DNA of 15,595 nt from an uncultured Magnetococcales bacterium (GCA_903913345.1 CAIWLA010000278.1:1-15595), one strand, 5' to 3'. Positions 6,908 through 14,241 are shown, counted from the first letter of the stretch. Numbers and translations are program-made. The notes: a model not told the origin generated them from the sequence alone.

Positions 6908-8014
6908 CTACCCCTTTTCCCAACCCGCCAACCGCTGCCCCTCAAAATCAAACGCCAGCACCGTGACCCGCGTTGTGGTCGGCAGGCGGGCGATGACCGC
7001 CTGGGCGGCGCGCTCGACCAGTGCCTGGACAAAGGCACCCTCCAACCCCTGTTCCGCCAATTGTTCCATTGCATACCGCACAGTGACACCCGTCTGAATG
7101 GCCTGACAACGCGCCTCCGATCCCCCCACCTGCCGGGCCAACTGGGCCATCCAGGCCATGTCGATGGTCCCCTTGCGGGCGTGGGTGTTGGCCAGACCCT
7201 GGCCCATCTTGGCCAGTTTGCCCACCATGGCGGCGATGATCAAATCGGGCATCCCCACCTGGGCGACCGTCTCCAGGGCCGCATGGAGAAAATCCCCCAT
7301 CTGCACAAAGGCATGGTCCGGCAGATCCGGACGCGCTCCCATGGCAAACCGCTCGCTGCGCCGACCGGTGGCCAGAACCAGGGTCAAAACCCCCTGGGCG
7401 GCCGCTGCCTGAATCGATTGCTGCATCGCCGCCTTGAAGGCCGCCGTCGAATAGGGATGGACAATCCCGGTGGTGCCCAGAATGGAAATACCCCCCACAA
7501 TCCCCAACCGGGGGTTGAGGGTGCGCCGGGCCAAGGCCGCCCCGCCGGGCACCGACAGGAGAATCTCCAGACCCGATCCCGCCAACCACTCCCCGGCCGC
7601 CAACCGGGCATTCTCCTCAATATTGCGCCGGGGCACGGGGTTGATGGCGGCCTGTTGCAACGGCAATCCCAGCCCCGGACGGGTGACAATGCCAATCCCT
7701 TCCCCCCCCAACACCACAACGGCCCCCGCGTTGGGCAGGGGCCGCACACGGGCCGTCAGACGGGCACCATGGGTGCAGTCCGGGTCATCCCCGGCATCCT
7801 TGATCACCACCGCCTCCGCCCACTCTGCGGTCACGATACCCGCCGCCACCGGGAAGAGGACGGTTTGACCCGTGGGCAGAATGGTCTCCACCTGGGCCGG
7901 TATCACGCCAGAGATCCAGCCCACCGTGGCCGCCCTGGTCGCCGCCGCCGCACAGGCCCCGGTGGTAAAACCGGTCCGGGTGCCCCGACGCGCCGGGGTG
8001 GCCAATCGGCTCAC
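6908..8014 (-). CDS. cbiD: Cobalt-precorrin-5B C(1)-methyltransferase CbiD
   Basis: A 368-residue enzyme that methylates C1 of the corrin ring in the early-cobalt (anaerobic) cobalamin pathway, using S-adenosylmethionine. The family hallmark GFTTGACAAAA is at residues 15-25. Other conserved stretches are GGISILGTTGIVHPYS in the middle and GKLAKMGQGLANTHARKG in the C-terminal third. Length is normal for the family. The frame is open far upstream, but the true start is the GTG at 8014: it overlaps the cbiC stop as GTGA, and GGAGG lies about 7 bases before it. It is the last gene of the cobM-cbiX-cbiC-cbiD unit. No truncation or missing motif was seen. Confidence 0.95.
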   Translation of the reverse strand: MSRLATPARRGTRTGFTTGACAAAATRAATVGWISGVIPAQVETILPTGQTVLFPVAAGIVTAEWAEAVVIKDAGDDPDCTHGARLTARVRPLPNAGAVVVLGGEGIGIVTRPGLGLPLQQAAINPVPRRNIEENARLAAGEWLAGSGLEILLSVPGGAALARRTLNPRLGIVGGISILGTTGIVHPYSTAAFKAAMQQSIQAAAAQGVLTLVLATGRRSERFAMGARPDLPDHAFVQMGDFLHAALETVAQVGMPDLIIAAMVGKLAKMGQGLANTHARKGTIDMAWMAQLARQVGGSEARCQAIQTGVTVRYAMEQLAEQGLEGAFVQALVERAAQAVIARLPTTTRVTVLAFDFEGQRLAGWEKG

Positions 8015-8670
8015 AGCGGGGCCTCCAGGGCGAGATCCATCAAAGCATGGAGGGCGGCCACCGCCAGGGTGGAACCGCCCTTGGTCCCCTGGATGGCGAT
8101 CCAGGGGGGATCCGCCAGGGTCATCAGGGCCTCCTTCGATTCCGCCGCCGCAATAAATCCCACCGGAACGCCAATGATCAGTGCCGGACGCACCCCTTCC
8201 TCCCGCACCAGACGGATGATTTCCAGAAGGGCCGTGGGGGCGTTGCCAATGACCACAATTCCCCCCGTCAGCAGACCGGATCGCCAGCCATGGCGCATCG
8301 CCTGGACCGCACGGGTGGTCCCTTCTGCCTGCGCTTGGGCGATGACGGCGGGGTCGGCGTTCCATTGGTGGACCATCAGCCCCAATGGCACCAATCGCCG
8401 CGCGGTCAGCCCCGCCCGAATCATCTCGACATCCACAATGAGGGGGGCAGAGCGGCGCAGAGCCTCCACCGCCGCCGGCACCGCCTGGGGATGAAAACGG
8501 GTCAGATCTTGAAAAGAGAGATCCCCGCTGGTGTGGATCAAACGCTGCACCACCCGCCATTGCCCCGGATCCCGGTCGCCGTGGTTGCCCACCTGTGCTT
8601 CGATCAGGCGAAACGAGGCCGCCTCGATGGCCGCCCCGGCGGGGACAATGGGCGGAGGGGGGTGACTCAT
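8011..8670 (-). CDS. cbiC: Precorrin-8X / cobalt-precorrin-8 methylmutase CbiC (CobH)
   Basis: A 219-residue isomerase that moves a methyl group from C11 to C12 to give (cobalt-)hydrogenobyrinate. The presumed catalytic His is His46 in RLIHTSGD. Other family blocks are VVIGNAPTALLEI, IGVPVGFIAAAESKE and TKGGSTLAVAALHAL near the C-terminus. Length matches the family. The ATG at 8670 overlaps the cbiX stop (ATGA) and its own stop overlaps the cbiD start (GTGA), so the genes are translationally coupled. With CbiD and CbiX as neighbours, the cobalt-loaded substrate of the anaerobic route is likely. A longer frame upstream lies within cbiX and has no family similarity. Confidence 0.95.
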   Translation of the reverse strand: MSHPPPPIVPAGAAIEAASFRLIEAQVGNHGDRDPGQWRVVQRLIHTSGDLSFQDLTRFHPQAVPAAVEALRRSAPLIVDVEMIRAGLTARRLVPLGLMVHQWNADPAVIAQAQAEGTTRAVQAMRHGWRSGLLTGGIVVIGNAPTALLEIIRLVREEGVRPALIIGVPVGFIAAAESKEALMTLADPPWIAIQGTKGGSTLAVAALHALMDLALEAPL

Positions 8671-9512
8671 CCGTGCAGCCCATGGGCACAACGGTGGCGG
8701 GTCTCTTCCGCCGCCACCTGGCTGAATTTGCAGCAATCGCACTCCATCATGGTATCCCCGCTGCCCGTCCTGGCCTGCTCCAGCCGTTGCTCCAACAGGG
8801 TGACCAGGGTGTCGCTGATCCCCAGATGACCGGCCTGGGCAAAGGCCACACGGGGATACTGGCTGCGCAACCGCTCCACCTGTCGGGTGATCCGCTTGAG
8901 CAGACGACCCGTGAACAAATAATAGGGCAGAATGACCATCTGCCGCATCCCCAAACGCACCATCCGCTGCACCATTCCTTCCAGTTTCGGCTCGGTGATG
9001 CCGGTGAAGGCATAGTCCACCAGGTCGTGCTGCGTTGTTTCAAAGATCCAGCGGGCCATGCGGGCCACCTCGGCATTGGCCGACATGTCCGAGGAACCCC
9101 GGCCCAGCAAAATGATCCCTGTGTTGGCGGGGTCCGGCATGTCCAGGGTGACCATGGCACTGTGCAACCGGCGGCGCAACAGCTTCAGGATCGGCTCCTC
9201 ACACCCGAAATGGCGACCATAGCGAAATTCCACGCCGGGCATCGCCGCCCTGGCCTGACGAATGGCCTCCGGGATCTCCATCTTGACGTGTCCAGCGGCG
9301 TTGAGTATCAACGGCAGGGCGATGACCCGATCCGCATCCTGGGCGGCCAGTCGCAAACCGGCCTCCATCAGGGGTTCGGCCAGTTCGATAAAACAGACCT
9401 CCACCCGTCTTGCGGGATCCTTTCCCTGCCAATAGGCGGCCATATCCAACACTTCCTGGTTGCCATCGGCATCCCGTGAACCGTGGCCGATGAGTAAAAC
9501 CGTCTCGCGCAT
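8667..9512 (-). CDS. cbiX: Sirohydrochlorin cobaltochelatase CbiX (long, two-domain form)
   Basis: A 281-residue chelatase that inserts cobalt into sirohydrochlorin, the first step that commits to the early-cobalt route. It is the long form with two CbiX-like halves. The first opens with LLIGHGSRDADGN (His at about residue 10) and contains NAAGHVKMEIP; the second opens with IILLGRGSSD. Near the C-terminus MECDCC (about 256-261) fits the MXCXXC motif that binds an Fe-S cluster in long CbiX proteins, followed by a short His-containing tail. The ATG at 9512 is preferred: the protein then begins MRETVLLIGHGS as is usual, 4 bases after the cobM stop, with AGGAG 12 bases upstream, which is rather long spacing. 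An in-frame ATG at 9554 would overlap cobM by 38 bases and lacks a ribosome site. The protein starts with the chelatase domain in either case. Confidence 0.93.
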   Translation of the reverse strand: MRETVLLIGHGSRDADGNQEVLDMAAYWQGKDPARRVEVCFIELAEPLMEAGLRLAAQDADRVIALPLILNAAGHVKMEIPEAIRQARAAMPGVEFRYGRHFGCEEPILKLLRRRLHSAMVTLDMPDPANTGIILLGRGSSDMSANAEVARMARWIFETTQHDLVDYAFTGITEPKLEGMVQRMVRLGMRQMVILPYYLFTGRLLKRITRQVERLRSQYPRVAFAQAGHLGISDTLVTLLEQRLEQARTGSGDTMMECDCCKFSQVAAEETRHRCAHGLHG

Positions 9513-9516
9513 TTTT

Positions 9517-10341
9517 TCAAGATTCTCCTGCAAAAGAGGCCGTTCGGCAACCATGTCCGAAGGCGGGATGATACAACCGGGAGCGAATGGGGGGGGCCAG
9601 ATGGCCGGTATTGATCGTGGGACCGAGAATGATCATGGTTTGACTCTCGATCCGGGCCGCCGCGCACTGTTCGGCCATGTTGGCCAGGGTGCCGCGCAGG
9701 ATGATCTCCTCGCCGGGCCATTCCGCCTTGTGGACCACCAGGACCGGGGTATCCTCCGACCAGCCGGCGGCGGCCAATTCGGCACGAATGGTGGACCAGA
9801 GGGTGATGGAGAGATGGAGACAGAGGGTGGCACCATGCCGGGCCAAATCCCGCAATTGTTCCCCGGCGGGGAGGGGGGTGCGTCCGGCCACCCGTGTCAG
9901 GATGACGGTTTGGGTCACCTCTGGCAGGGTCAGGCTCTCCAGGGCCACCGCCGCCGAGGCGGCAAATGAGGGCACTCCAGGCACCGCCTTGACGGTGACA
10001 CCTGCCTGCAACAGGGGATGCGCCATCTCGGACAACGCCCCGTACAACGAGGGATCCCCCGTCTGGAGACGGACCACGGTGGCGGTGCGTCGGGCCTGTT
10101 CCAGAAGCCAGTGGACCATCTCTTCCAGGGTCATGCCGCTGGAGTCGGCCAGGAGACAGCCGGGTGGGGCGTGGTCCAGGTGGGCGCGACTGACCAGGGA
10201 ACCGGCATAGAGAATGGCTCCGGCGCGGGTCAGGAGATCCCGACCGCGCACGGTGATCAGATCGGCGGCCCCCGGTCCGGCCCCCACCAGCCAGACAGTA
10301 CCCGTTGGGGGGGCCAATTGGCTCTCAGGGTGTGTGGACAT
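9517..10341 (-). CDS. cobM: (Cobalt-)precorrin-4 C(11)-methyltransferase CobM/CbiF
   Basis: A 274-residue tetrapyrrole methylase. The SAM-binding signature is VWLVGAGPGAADLIT with GAGPG at residues 20-24, followed by RLQTGDPSLYGALSEM and GVPSFAASAA, typical of precorrin-4 C11-methyltransferases. With CbiX and CbiD in the same operon, the cobalt-bearing substrate (CbiF activity) is probable; the name cobM is used only as the common annotation. The ATG at 10341 is chosen because GGGAGG (10357-10352) lies 10 bases upstream and the family N-terminus follows. The frame is open further upstream, but that part lies in the riboswitch leader. It is the first gene of the operon, so the riboswitch controls it directly. 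The last 20 or so residues are not recognisable as part of the domain. Confidence 0.93.
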   Translation of the reverse strand: MSTHPESQLAPPTGTVWLVGAGPGAADLITVRGRDLLTRAGAILYAGSLVSRAHLDHAPPGCLLADSSGMTLEEMVHWLLEQARRTATVVRLQTGDPSLYGALSEMAHPLLQAGVTVKAVPGVPSFAASAAVALESLTLPEVTQTVILTRVAGRTPLPAGEQLRDLARHGATLCLHLSITLWSTIRAELAAAGWSEDTPVLVVHKAEWPGEEIILRGTLANMAEQCAAARIESQTMIILGPTINTGHLAPPIRSRLYHPAFGHGCRTASFAGES

Positions 10342-10440
10342 GAATCGTTTGCCTCCCGTTCGGAGTGAGATAAAACGGTCTGTTGCGGCGAACGGAAAGG
10401 CAACCATTGGGGAGAGGGGAGAGAAAAACCAGGAGGAACA

Positions 10441-10476
10441 GCGAGAGCAACCGGGCGCAATCCTCCCGGCACTCGC
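10441..10476 (-). terminator. Candidate expression-platform hairpin of the cobalamin riboswitch
   Basis: In the leader RNA GCGAG (10476-10472) pairs with CTCGC (10445-10441), and inside it CCGGG (10469-10465) pairs with CCCGG (10455-10451). A T-rich tract with five T (10428-10424) follows about 12 bases later, so as a terminator it is imperfect. It sits between the aptamer and the cobM ribosome site, where an expression platform is expected. Confidence 0.4.
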
Positions 10477-10489
10477 CCATGCCACCCGC

Positions 10490-10735
10490 CGCAGCACGTA
10501 CAGGCCATTCCCTGGGTCGGTTTCCGGGCTTTCGAGGGGATCTCTAGATATGTTAAAGATCCAGACCATGCGCCTTCCCAGCCGTTTGGCCAGTGGCTTG
10601 TGTGCAGGTCACGACTCGAACACCGTTGCGGGGGCAGCACCGGACTCGCCACCGCAGCGGCTGACCGGATTTCCCAGTTCATGGGGGGCAAAACAGGCCA
10701 CCCAATACCCTCAGGGAGGGAACTGGGTGCCACTC
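10490..10735 (-). ncRNA. Cobalamin (B12) riboswitch
   Basis: On the minus strand the conserved core elements occur in the right order: GGGAA followed by an arm ending in GGTGGCGAGTCCGG; then CCCCCGCAACGGT (10634-10622), the B12 box GCCACTG (10597-10591), GGGAAGGCG (10579-10571) and AGCCCGGAAACCGACCC (10530-10514). These are the signature blocks of the adenosylcobalamin aptamer. Bound cobalamin should reduce expression of the cobM-cbiX-cbiC-cbiD operon that begins about 150 bases further on. The ends given are approximate, since P1 was not folded. The aptamer begins only about 60 bases after the stop of the upstream kinase gene. Confidence 0.93.
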
Positions 10736-10761
10736 TACGCCAGGGACTCCATGCGGGTCAA
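10732..10761 (-). promoter_or_regulatory. Candidate promoter of the cobalamin operon
   Basis: TTGACC (10761-10756) and TAGAGT (10737-10732) are separated by 18 bases on the minus strand. They are placed so that transcription would begin at about 10725, just ahead of the aptamer core. The -10 box is a weak match. Read-through from the kinase gene is the alternative. Confidence 0.4.
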
Positions 10762-10795
10762 GGGATGACCCCAGTCGGAGAAGAGGTTGAGAATG

Positions 10796-11869
10796 TCAGG
10801 CGGGTTTCCGGGTCGAGCCGATTTGATTCTTGACGCATGAAAGCAGGGCTTCCGTCAATTGCCTCCCCGTCTGATACCGTTTTGAGACCTCTTTCTGTAG
10901 TACCTTGCCCACAATGACCCGCAAACAGGCGGGCAAGGTGGGTCGAACGGTCAGCAGGTCAACGGGTGGCTCGCGGCTGATTTGCAGCAACAGGGAGGCC
11001 ATCTCCTGGGCCGGAAAGGGCAAATGGCCGGTCAACAACTGATAAAAGACCACACCGAGGGAAAAGAGGTCAGAGCGGCCATCGACCGGTTGACCCAACA
11101 GTTGTTCGGGGGACATGTAACAGGGGGTGCCCGCCACCAGACGGGTTTTGGCCGCCGCCCCGTCGTCCGTGCGATCGGGGATCATCTCCTGGGCAATGCC
11201 AAAATCCATAATTCTGACCTGGCGCGTGGCGGGGTCAAGCAGCAGATTGGCCGGCTTGATGTCACGATGGACCACCTGATTTTTATGGGCATAATCCAGA
11301 GCCATGGCCACCTGGGCAACCATCAGGATGACCCAGGGCACCGGGAGGAGGGGGTGGTCCGGGGTGGCCTGGGTATACACCTCCAGGGAGTGACCGGTCA
11401 GTCGTTCCATGACGACATAGGCCCACTCCGCCTCTTCTCCCTGGTCGTGAATGCGGACAATGTGGGGATGGGTGAGTCGACTGGCCAGCGTGGCCCCGCG
11501 CAAAAAACGGTCTCTGGCGGCTGCGGTCGAGGTTGCCACGGGAAACAGTTTGAGGGCGACCTCCTGATCGGTGCGCAAATCCCGTCCCAGGTAGACCGTA
11601 CCCATGGCCCCCCGGCCCAGGGTCTGTTCAATCCGGTAATGATTTATTTGCGTCGGACTGGGTTCGACTGGCGGTTCGACTAGCGGTTCGGCTGTCTGCT
11701 CGATGGATGGCGGGTCTGGTTGCTCAGTGGACGGCGCGATGGATGAATCGATGGGTGGCCGCCTCTTTTTTCTGGCCATCCGCAACCACCCGTAACCGAC
11801 CCCCAGGAGCAACAGACATCCCGTGAGTGGCAACCAAAGGGTATGGAGGAGATCGGGCAGTGCGTCCAT
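10796..11869 (-). CDS. Membrane-anchored Ser/Thr protein kinase (Hanks type)
   Basis: A 357-residue kinase. A membrane segment (about residues 9-30) is followed by RMARKKRR, so the rest should be cytoplasmic. A Pro/Glu-rich linker (about 38-74) leads to the kinase domain (about 78-350). Motifs seen: GRGAMG loop (85-90), Lys107 in VALKLF, HRDIKPAN (201-208), DFG (222-224), GTPCYMSPEQ (248-257) and Asp267 in DLFSLG. The alphaC Glu that should pair with Lys107 is replaced by Gly125 in RFLRGATLASRL. There is no PASTA or other sensor domain; the anchor is at the N-terminus, whereas PASTA kinases have it after the kinase domain. The ATG at 11869 is chosen, with GGTGGGG 11 bases upstream; a GTG at 11905 would add 12 residues. 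Substrate unknown. The neighbour across the divergent spacer is a Sel1 protein. Confidence 0.9.
   Translation of the reverse strand: MDALPDLLHTLWLPLTGCLLLLGVGYGWLRMARKKRRPPIDSSIAPSTEQPDPPSIEQTAEPLVEPPVEPSPTQINHYRIEQTLGRGAMGTVYLGRDLRTDQEVALKLFPVATSTAAARDRFLRGATLASRLTHPHIVRIHDQGEEAEWAYVVMERLTGHSLEVYTQATPDHPLLPVPWVILMVAQVAMALDYAHKNQVVHRDIKPANLLLDPATRQVRIMDFGIAQEMIPDRTDDGAAAKTRLVAGTPCYMSPEQLLGQPVDGRSDLFSLGVVFYQLLTGHLPFPAQEMASLLLQISREPPVDLLTVRPTLPACLRVIVGKVLQKEVSKRYQTGRQLTEALLSCVKNQIGSTRKPA
11661..11696. repeat. Three tandem 12-base repeats in the kinase linker
   Basis: GGTTCGACTGGC, GGTTCGACTAGC and GGTTCGGCTGTC follow one another without a gap. On the coding (minus) strand they encode the AEPLVEPPVEP part of the linker, so the linker seems to have grown by in-frame duplication. 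Confidence 0.75.
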
Positions 11870-12181
11870 CAGCGGGCATACCCCACCTGGAACAACCGTC
11901 TGCACCGGATGTTGCCAAACCGATGACGCTCTCTTTGCGGTGCCATGCCGTCAGCCATCAGAGGATCACAGTCATCCGAAAGGGTTTGTGGGGATAAATG
12001 GACAATGGGCAGCGGTTTTTCTTGAGTGTATTGTTCATGTCGGGTAAGATCTCCAAAATGGAGGGGGCACAGGCCAAAGAGGATATCGCAAAAACCGAGC
12101 CATATTCTACAAGATCGTGCTCTCAGGTGGTCGCTGGCCTCATCGCACCGCGAAATCAAACGGACAGCAGAGGAATTTTGT
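11870..12181. other. Divergent intergenic region (312 bases) between kinase and Sel1 gene
   Basis: I see no convincing gene here; short open frames on both strands lack family features and ribosome sites. It holds a candidate plus-strand promoter (12022-12050) and the ribosome site of the Sel1 gene. I found no clear promoter for the kinase. Confidence 0.55.
12022..12050 (+). promoter_or_regulatory. Candidate sigma70 promoter for the Sel1 gene
   Basis: TTGAGT (12022-12027) and TAAGAT (12045-12050) are separated by 17 bases. This would give a leader of about 125 bases before the start at 12182. Consensus match only. Confidence 0.4.
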
Positions 12182-12964
12182 ATGCGCATATTTTGGGTGT
12201 TATGGGTGTTTTCCTTGTGTTCTTCGGCCATGGCTGACTGGAATGAGGTGCGTGAGGAGGATGGGGCGGTGGTGGTGACTCGGCCCGGAAAGGTGCCGGA
12301 TGGTCGTGCCACGGGGCAGTCTCCATCGGGAGCGGTTCGCACCCCCCGTTCTGCGGAGGGGGGGATCTCTGGCGAAATTCAATCCGCCCAATCGGTTTCA
12401 TCCATGGCAGAAAAAGGGGATGCCACGGCACAGTATGCCCTGGGTCGTCAGTATGAGCAGGGCGATGGGGTGGGCCAGGATTATGGCTCGGCAGCCATTT
12501 GGTACTATATGGCCGCCCAGCAGGGATTGGCCGAAGCCGAGGCGCAACTGGGCCTGTTGTACCGTGCGGGCAGGGGTGTCCCCCAGAGTGACAGGGAGGC
12601 GGCCGTTTGGTTGCGCAAGGCGGCGGAGCAGGGGGTTGCCAGGGCGCAAAGCCATCTGGGTTTTCTGTATCGGGCGGGCAGAGGGGTGGTCCAGGATGAC
12701 AAGTCCGCCGCGAACTGGCTGCGTCGGGCGGCCGAGCAGGGGGATGCCAACGCCCAACACAACCTGGGTGCCCTGTATGCCAACGGCCAGGGCGTACCAC
12801 AGGAGGATATCACGGCCCACCAGTGGCTCAATCTGGCCGCCGCCAATGGCAACCCCGTGGCAGCAGACGACCTGGTCCTTCTGGAAAAACGGATGACCTC
12901 ATCCGAGATTGAGAGTGCGCAGGGGCTGGCCCGCGAGTGGATGGAAAAACATGCAGGTAAATAG
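12182..12964 (+). CDS. Secreted Sel1-repeat (tetratricopeptide-like) protein
   Basis: A 260-residue protein with a signal peptide (residues 1-18, cleavage after SAMA) and therefore probably periplasmic. A low-complexity region (about 19-74) leads to four 36-residue Sel1 repeats (about 76-219), each with the A-x-x-G-x-x-x-A-Q-x-x-LG-x-x-Y-x-x-G-x-GV pattern. The repeats are very regular, for example LGLLYRAGRGVPQ and LGFLYRAGRGVVQ in neighbouring units. A short helical tail follows. Sel1 proteins act as scaffolds or regulators through protein binding; no partner can be named. The ATG at 12182 is chosen because AGAGGA lies about 8 bases upstream and the signal peptide starts there; the frame is open to 12026 but that part has no signal sequence. 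It diverges from the kinase gene. Confidence 0.9.
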   Translation: MRIFWVLWVFSLCSSAMADWNEVREEDGAVVVTRPGKVPDGRATGQSPSGAVRTPRSAEGGISGEIQSAQSVSSMAEKGDATAQYALGRQYEQGDGVGQDYGSAAIWYYMAAQQGLAEAEAQLGLLYRAGRGVPQSDREAAVWLRKAAEQGVARAQSHLGFLYRAGRGVVQDDKSAANWLRRAAEQGDANAQHNLGALYANGQGVPQEDITAHQWLNLAAANGNPVAADDLVLLEKRMTSSEIESAQGLAREWMEKHAGK

Positions 12965-13003
12965 CCACCAGCGAGAGTTCCAAAAAACCGGGGGGCGGTC
13001 TTT

Positions 13004-13031
13004 GGACGCGACTGTTCATTGACAGTCGTCC
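13004..13031. promoter_or_regulatory. Inverted repeat over the hrcA promoter (operator candidate)
   Basis: GGAC and GACTGT (13004-13015, with two extra bases between them) pair with ACAGTCGTCC (13022-13031) around a 6-base loop. The right arm covers part of the -35 box of the hrcA promoter, so it is well placed for a repressor. It does not match the CIRCE consensus. As RNA it could also be a hairpin after the Sel1 gene, but no T-run follows. Confidence 0.45.
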
Positions 13032-13047
13032 GGGGCGTTGCTATTGT
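13019..13047 (+). promoter_or_regulatory. Sigma70-type promoter of hrcA-grpE
   Basis: A perfect -35 box TTGACA (13019-13024), a 17-base spacer and TATTGT (13042-13047) lie about 80 bases before hrcA. This is the best sigma70 match I noticed in the window. Confidence 0.6.
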
Positions 13048-13123
13048 CGAAGGTTGTGGTCGTGTCGGGGGGAATGGCACGGTCGGGTTTTGGCGATCAT
13101 TTTCTGGCTTGCTCGTGTTTCCC

Positions 13124-14209
13124 ATGCTGACCAAACGTCATCACGAAATTCTCAGGCTGGTTGTCCATGCGCACATGGAAGGGGGGGAACCCGTTGGTTC
13201 CAAGACGATCAGTGCCCGTTCCCAGTTGGGGATTTCGTCGGCCACCATCCGCAATGCCATGGGGGAATTGGAGGAGATGGGGCTGTTGACCCAGCCGCAT
13301 ACCTCGGCCGGTCGGGTGCCGACCGATCTGGGATTTCGCTTTTATGTGGACAGCCTGTTGGAGGTGGCGGCCTTGGGCGGCGAAGAGCAGGAGCTGATCG
13401 TCCGGGCTTGCGAACAGGGCAGCGAAGATCTGGAAACCGTTTTGGCCAGAGTCAGTCAGGTGCTGGCCACCTTGACGCTGAATGCCTGCATGGTCCGCAC
13501 ACCGAATGTGCGGCACGCGGTCTTGCGGCGGGTGCAGTTTATCAAACTGGCCAGCCGTTCCGGTCCAGACCGCATCCTGGCCTTGCTCATCTCGGACTCC
13601 GGGCAACTGCGCAGCCGCGTGTTCCACCTGGAAAGCGATCCCTCACAAGAAAAATTGGACCGGTTTGGCTCTTTTTTGAGCCGCCAACTGGAAGGAATGA
13701 CCCTGACCGAGGCGCGGGAACATTTGCAGCGTGAGGTGGAACAGAGCGAACAGGAATACCGGGCACTCTGCGGCAGCCTCCTGAAAAGCGTCTCCGGGCT
13801 GTCCATGGGGGACGGGTTGATCGTCAATGGTCGGATGAATGTCTTTCGCTCCTTCATGGATCTGGCCCACATCCGGGAAATGTTGGCGGTTCTGGAAGAA
13901 AAAAAGGGACTGGTCAACCTGCTGGACAAGTGTCTGGATCTGGATGGTGTGCAACTGTTCATCGGCGCAGAGGCGGAATTGAGCCGGTCCGGCTGTGCCG
14001 TGGTGGCCGCTCCCTTCAAGGGAACCAATGGGCTGCATCCCGGCACCTTGGGGGTGCTCGGCCCGACCCGCATGGACTACGCACATGTCATTCCCCTGGT
14101 GGGCTTTACCACAAAAGTCTTGAGCACCCTCTTTTCGGATGGAACGGTTTCCGGATCGGTGCACATCTCTTTGGGTAGTCATTCAAACAGTGTGGAGAGT
14201 GGAACGTGA
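13124..14209 (+). CDS. hrcA: Heat-inducible transcription repressor HrcA
   Basis: A 361-residue DNA-binding repressor of chaperone genes. The N-terminal winged helix (about residues 1-75) is clear: LTKRHHEILRLVV, GGEPVGSKTIS, SSATIRNAMGELEEMGLL and TSAGRVPTDLGFRFYVD are the family landmarks. The rest is the GAF-like and dimerisation part, with FKGTNGLHPGTLGVLGPTRMDY near the C-terminus. The ATG at 13124 gives the normal N-terminus; there is no obvious ribosome site, and a GTG at 13115 in the same frame is a possible alternative. The frame is open back to 13019, but that part overlaps the promoter. The gene stop overlaps a GTG (GTGA), yet grpE probably starts later. HrcA normally binds CIRCE; none is visible in the leaders here, so its target in this cluster is uncertain. 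Confidence 0.94.
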   Translation: MLTKRHHEILRLVVHAHMEGGEPVGSKTISARSQLGISSATIRNAMGELEEMGLLTQPHTSAGRVPTDLGFRFYVDSLLEVAALGGEEQELIVRACEQGSEDLETVLARVSQVLATLTLNACMVRTPNVRHAVLRRVQFIKLASRSGPDRILALLISDSGQLRSRVFHLESDPSQEKLDRFGSFLSRQLEGMTLTEAREHLQREVEQSEQEYRALCGSLLKSVSGLSMGDGLIVNGRMNVFRSFMDLAHIREMLAVLEEKKGLVNLLDKCLDLDGVQLFIGAEAELSRSGCAVVAAPFKGTNGLHPGTLGVLGPTRMDYAHVIPLVGFTTKVLSTLFSDGTVSGSVHISLGSHSNSVESGT

Positions 14210-14241
14210 GTTGGAAAAAACGGGCTTCGGAAAAAGGTATC

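Noticed and set aside
8011..8742. cbiC-cbiD or cbiX-cbiC gene fusion suggested by long open frames
   Set aside because: The frames overlap only because of GC-rich read-through; each gene has its own start at an ATGA or GTGA overlap, and the N-terminal extensions have no family similarity.
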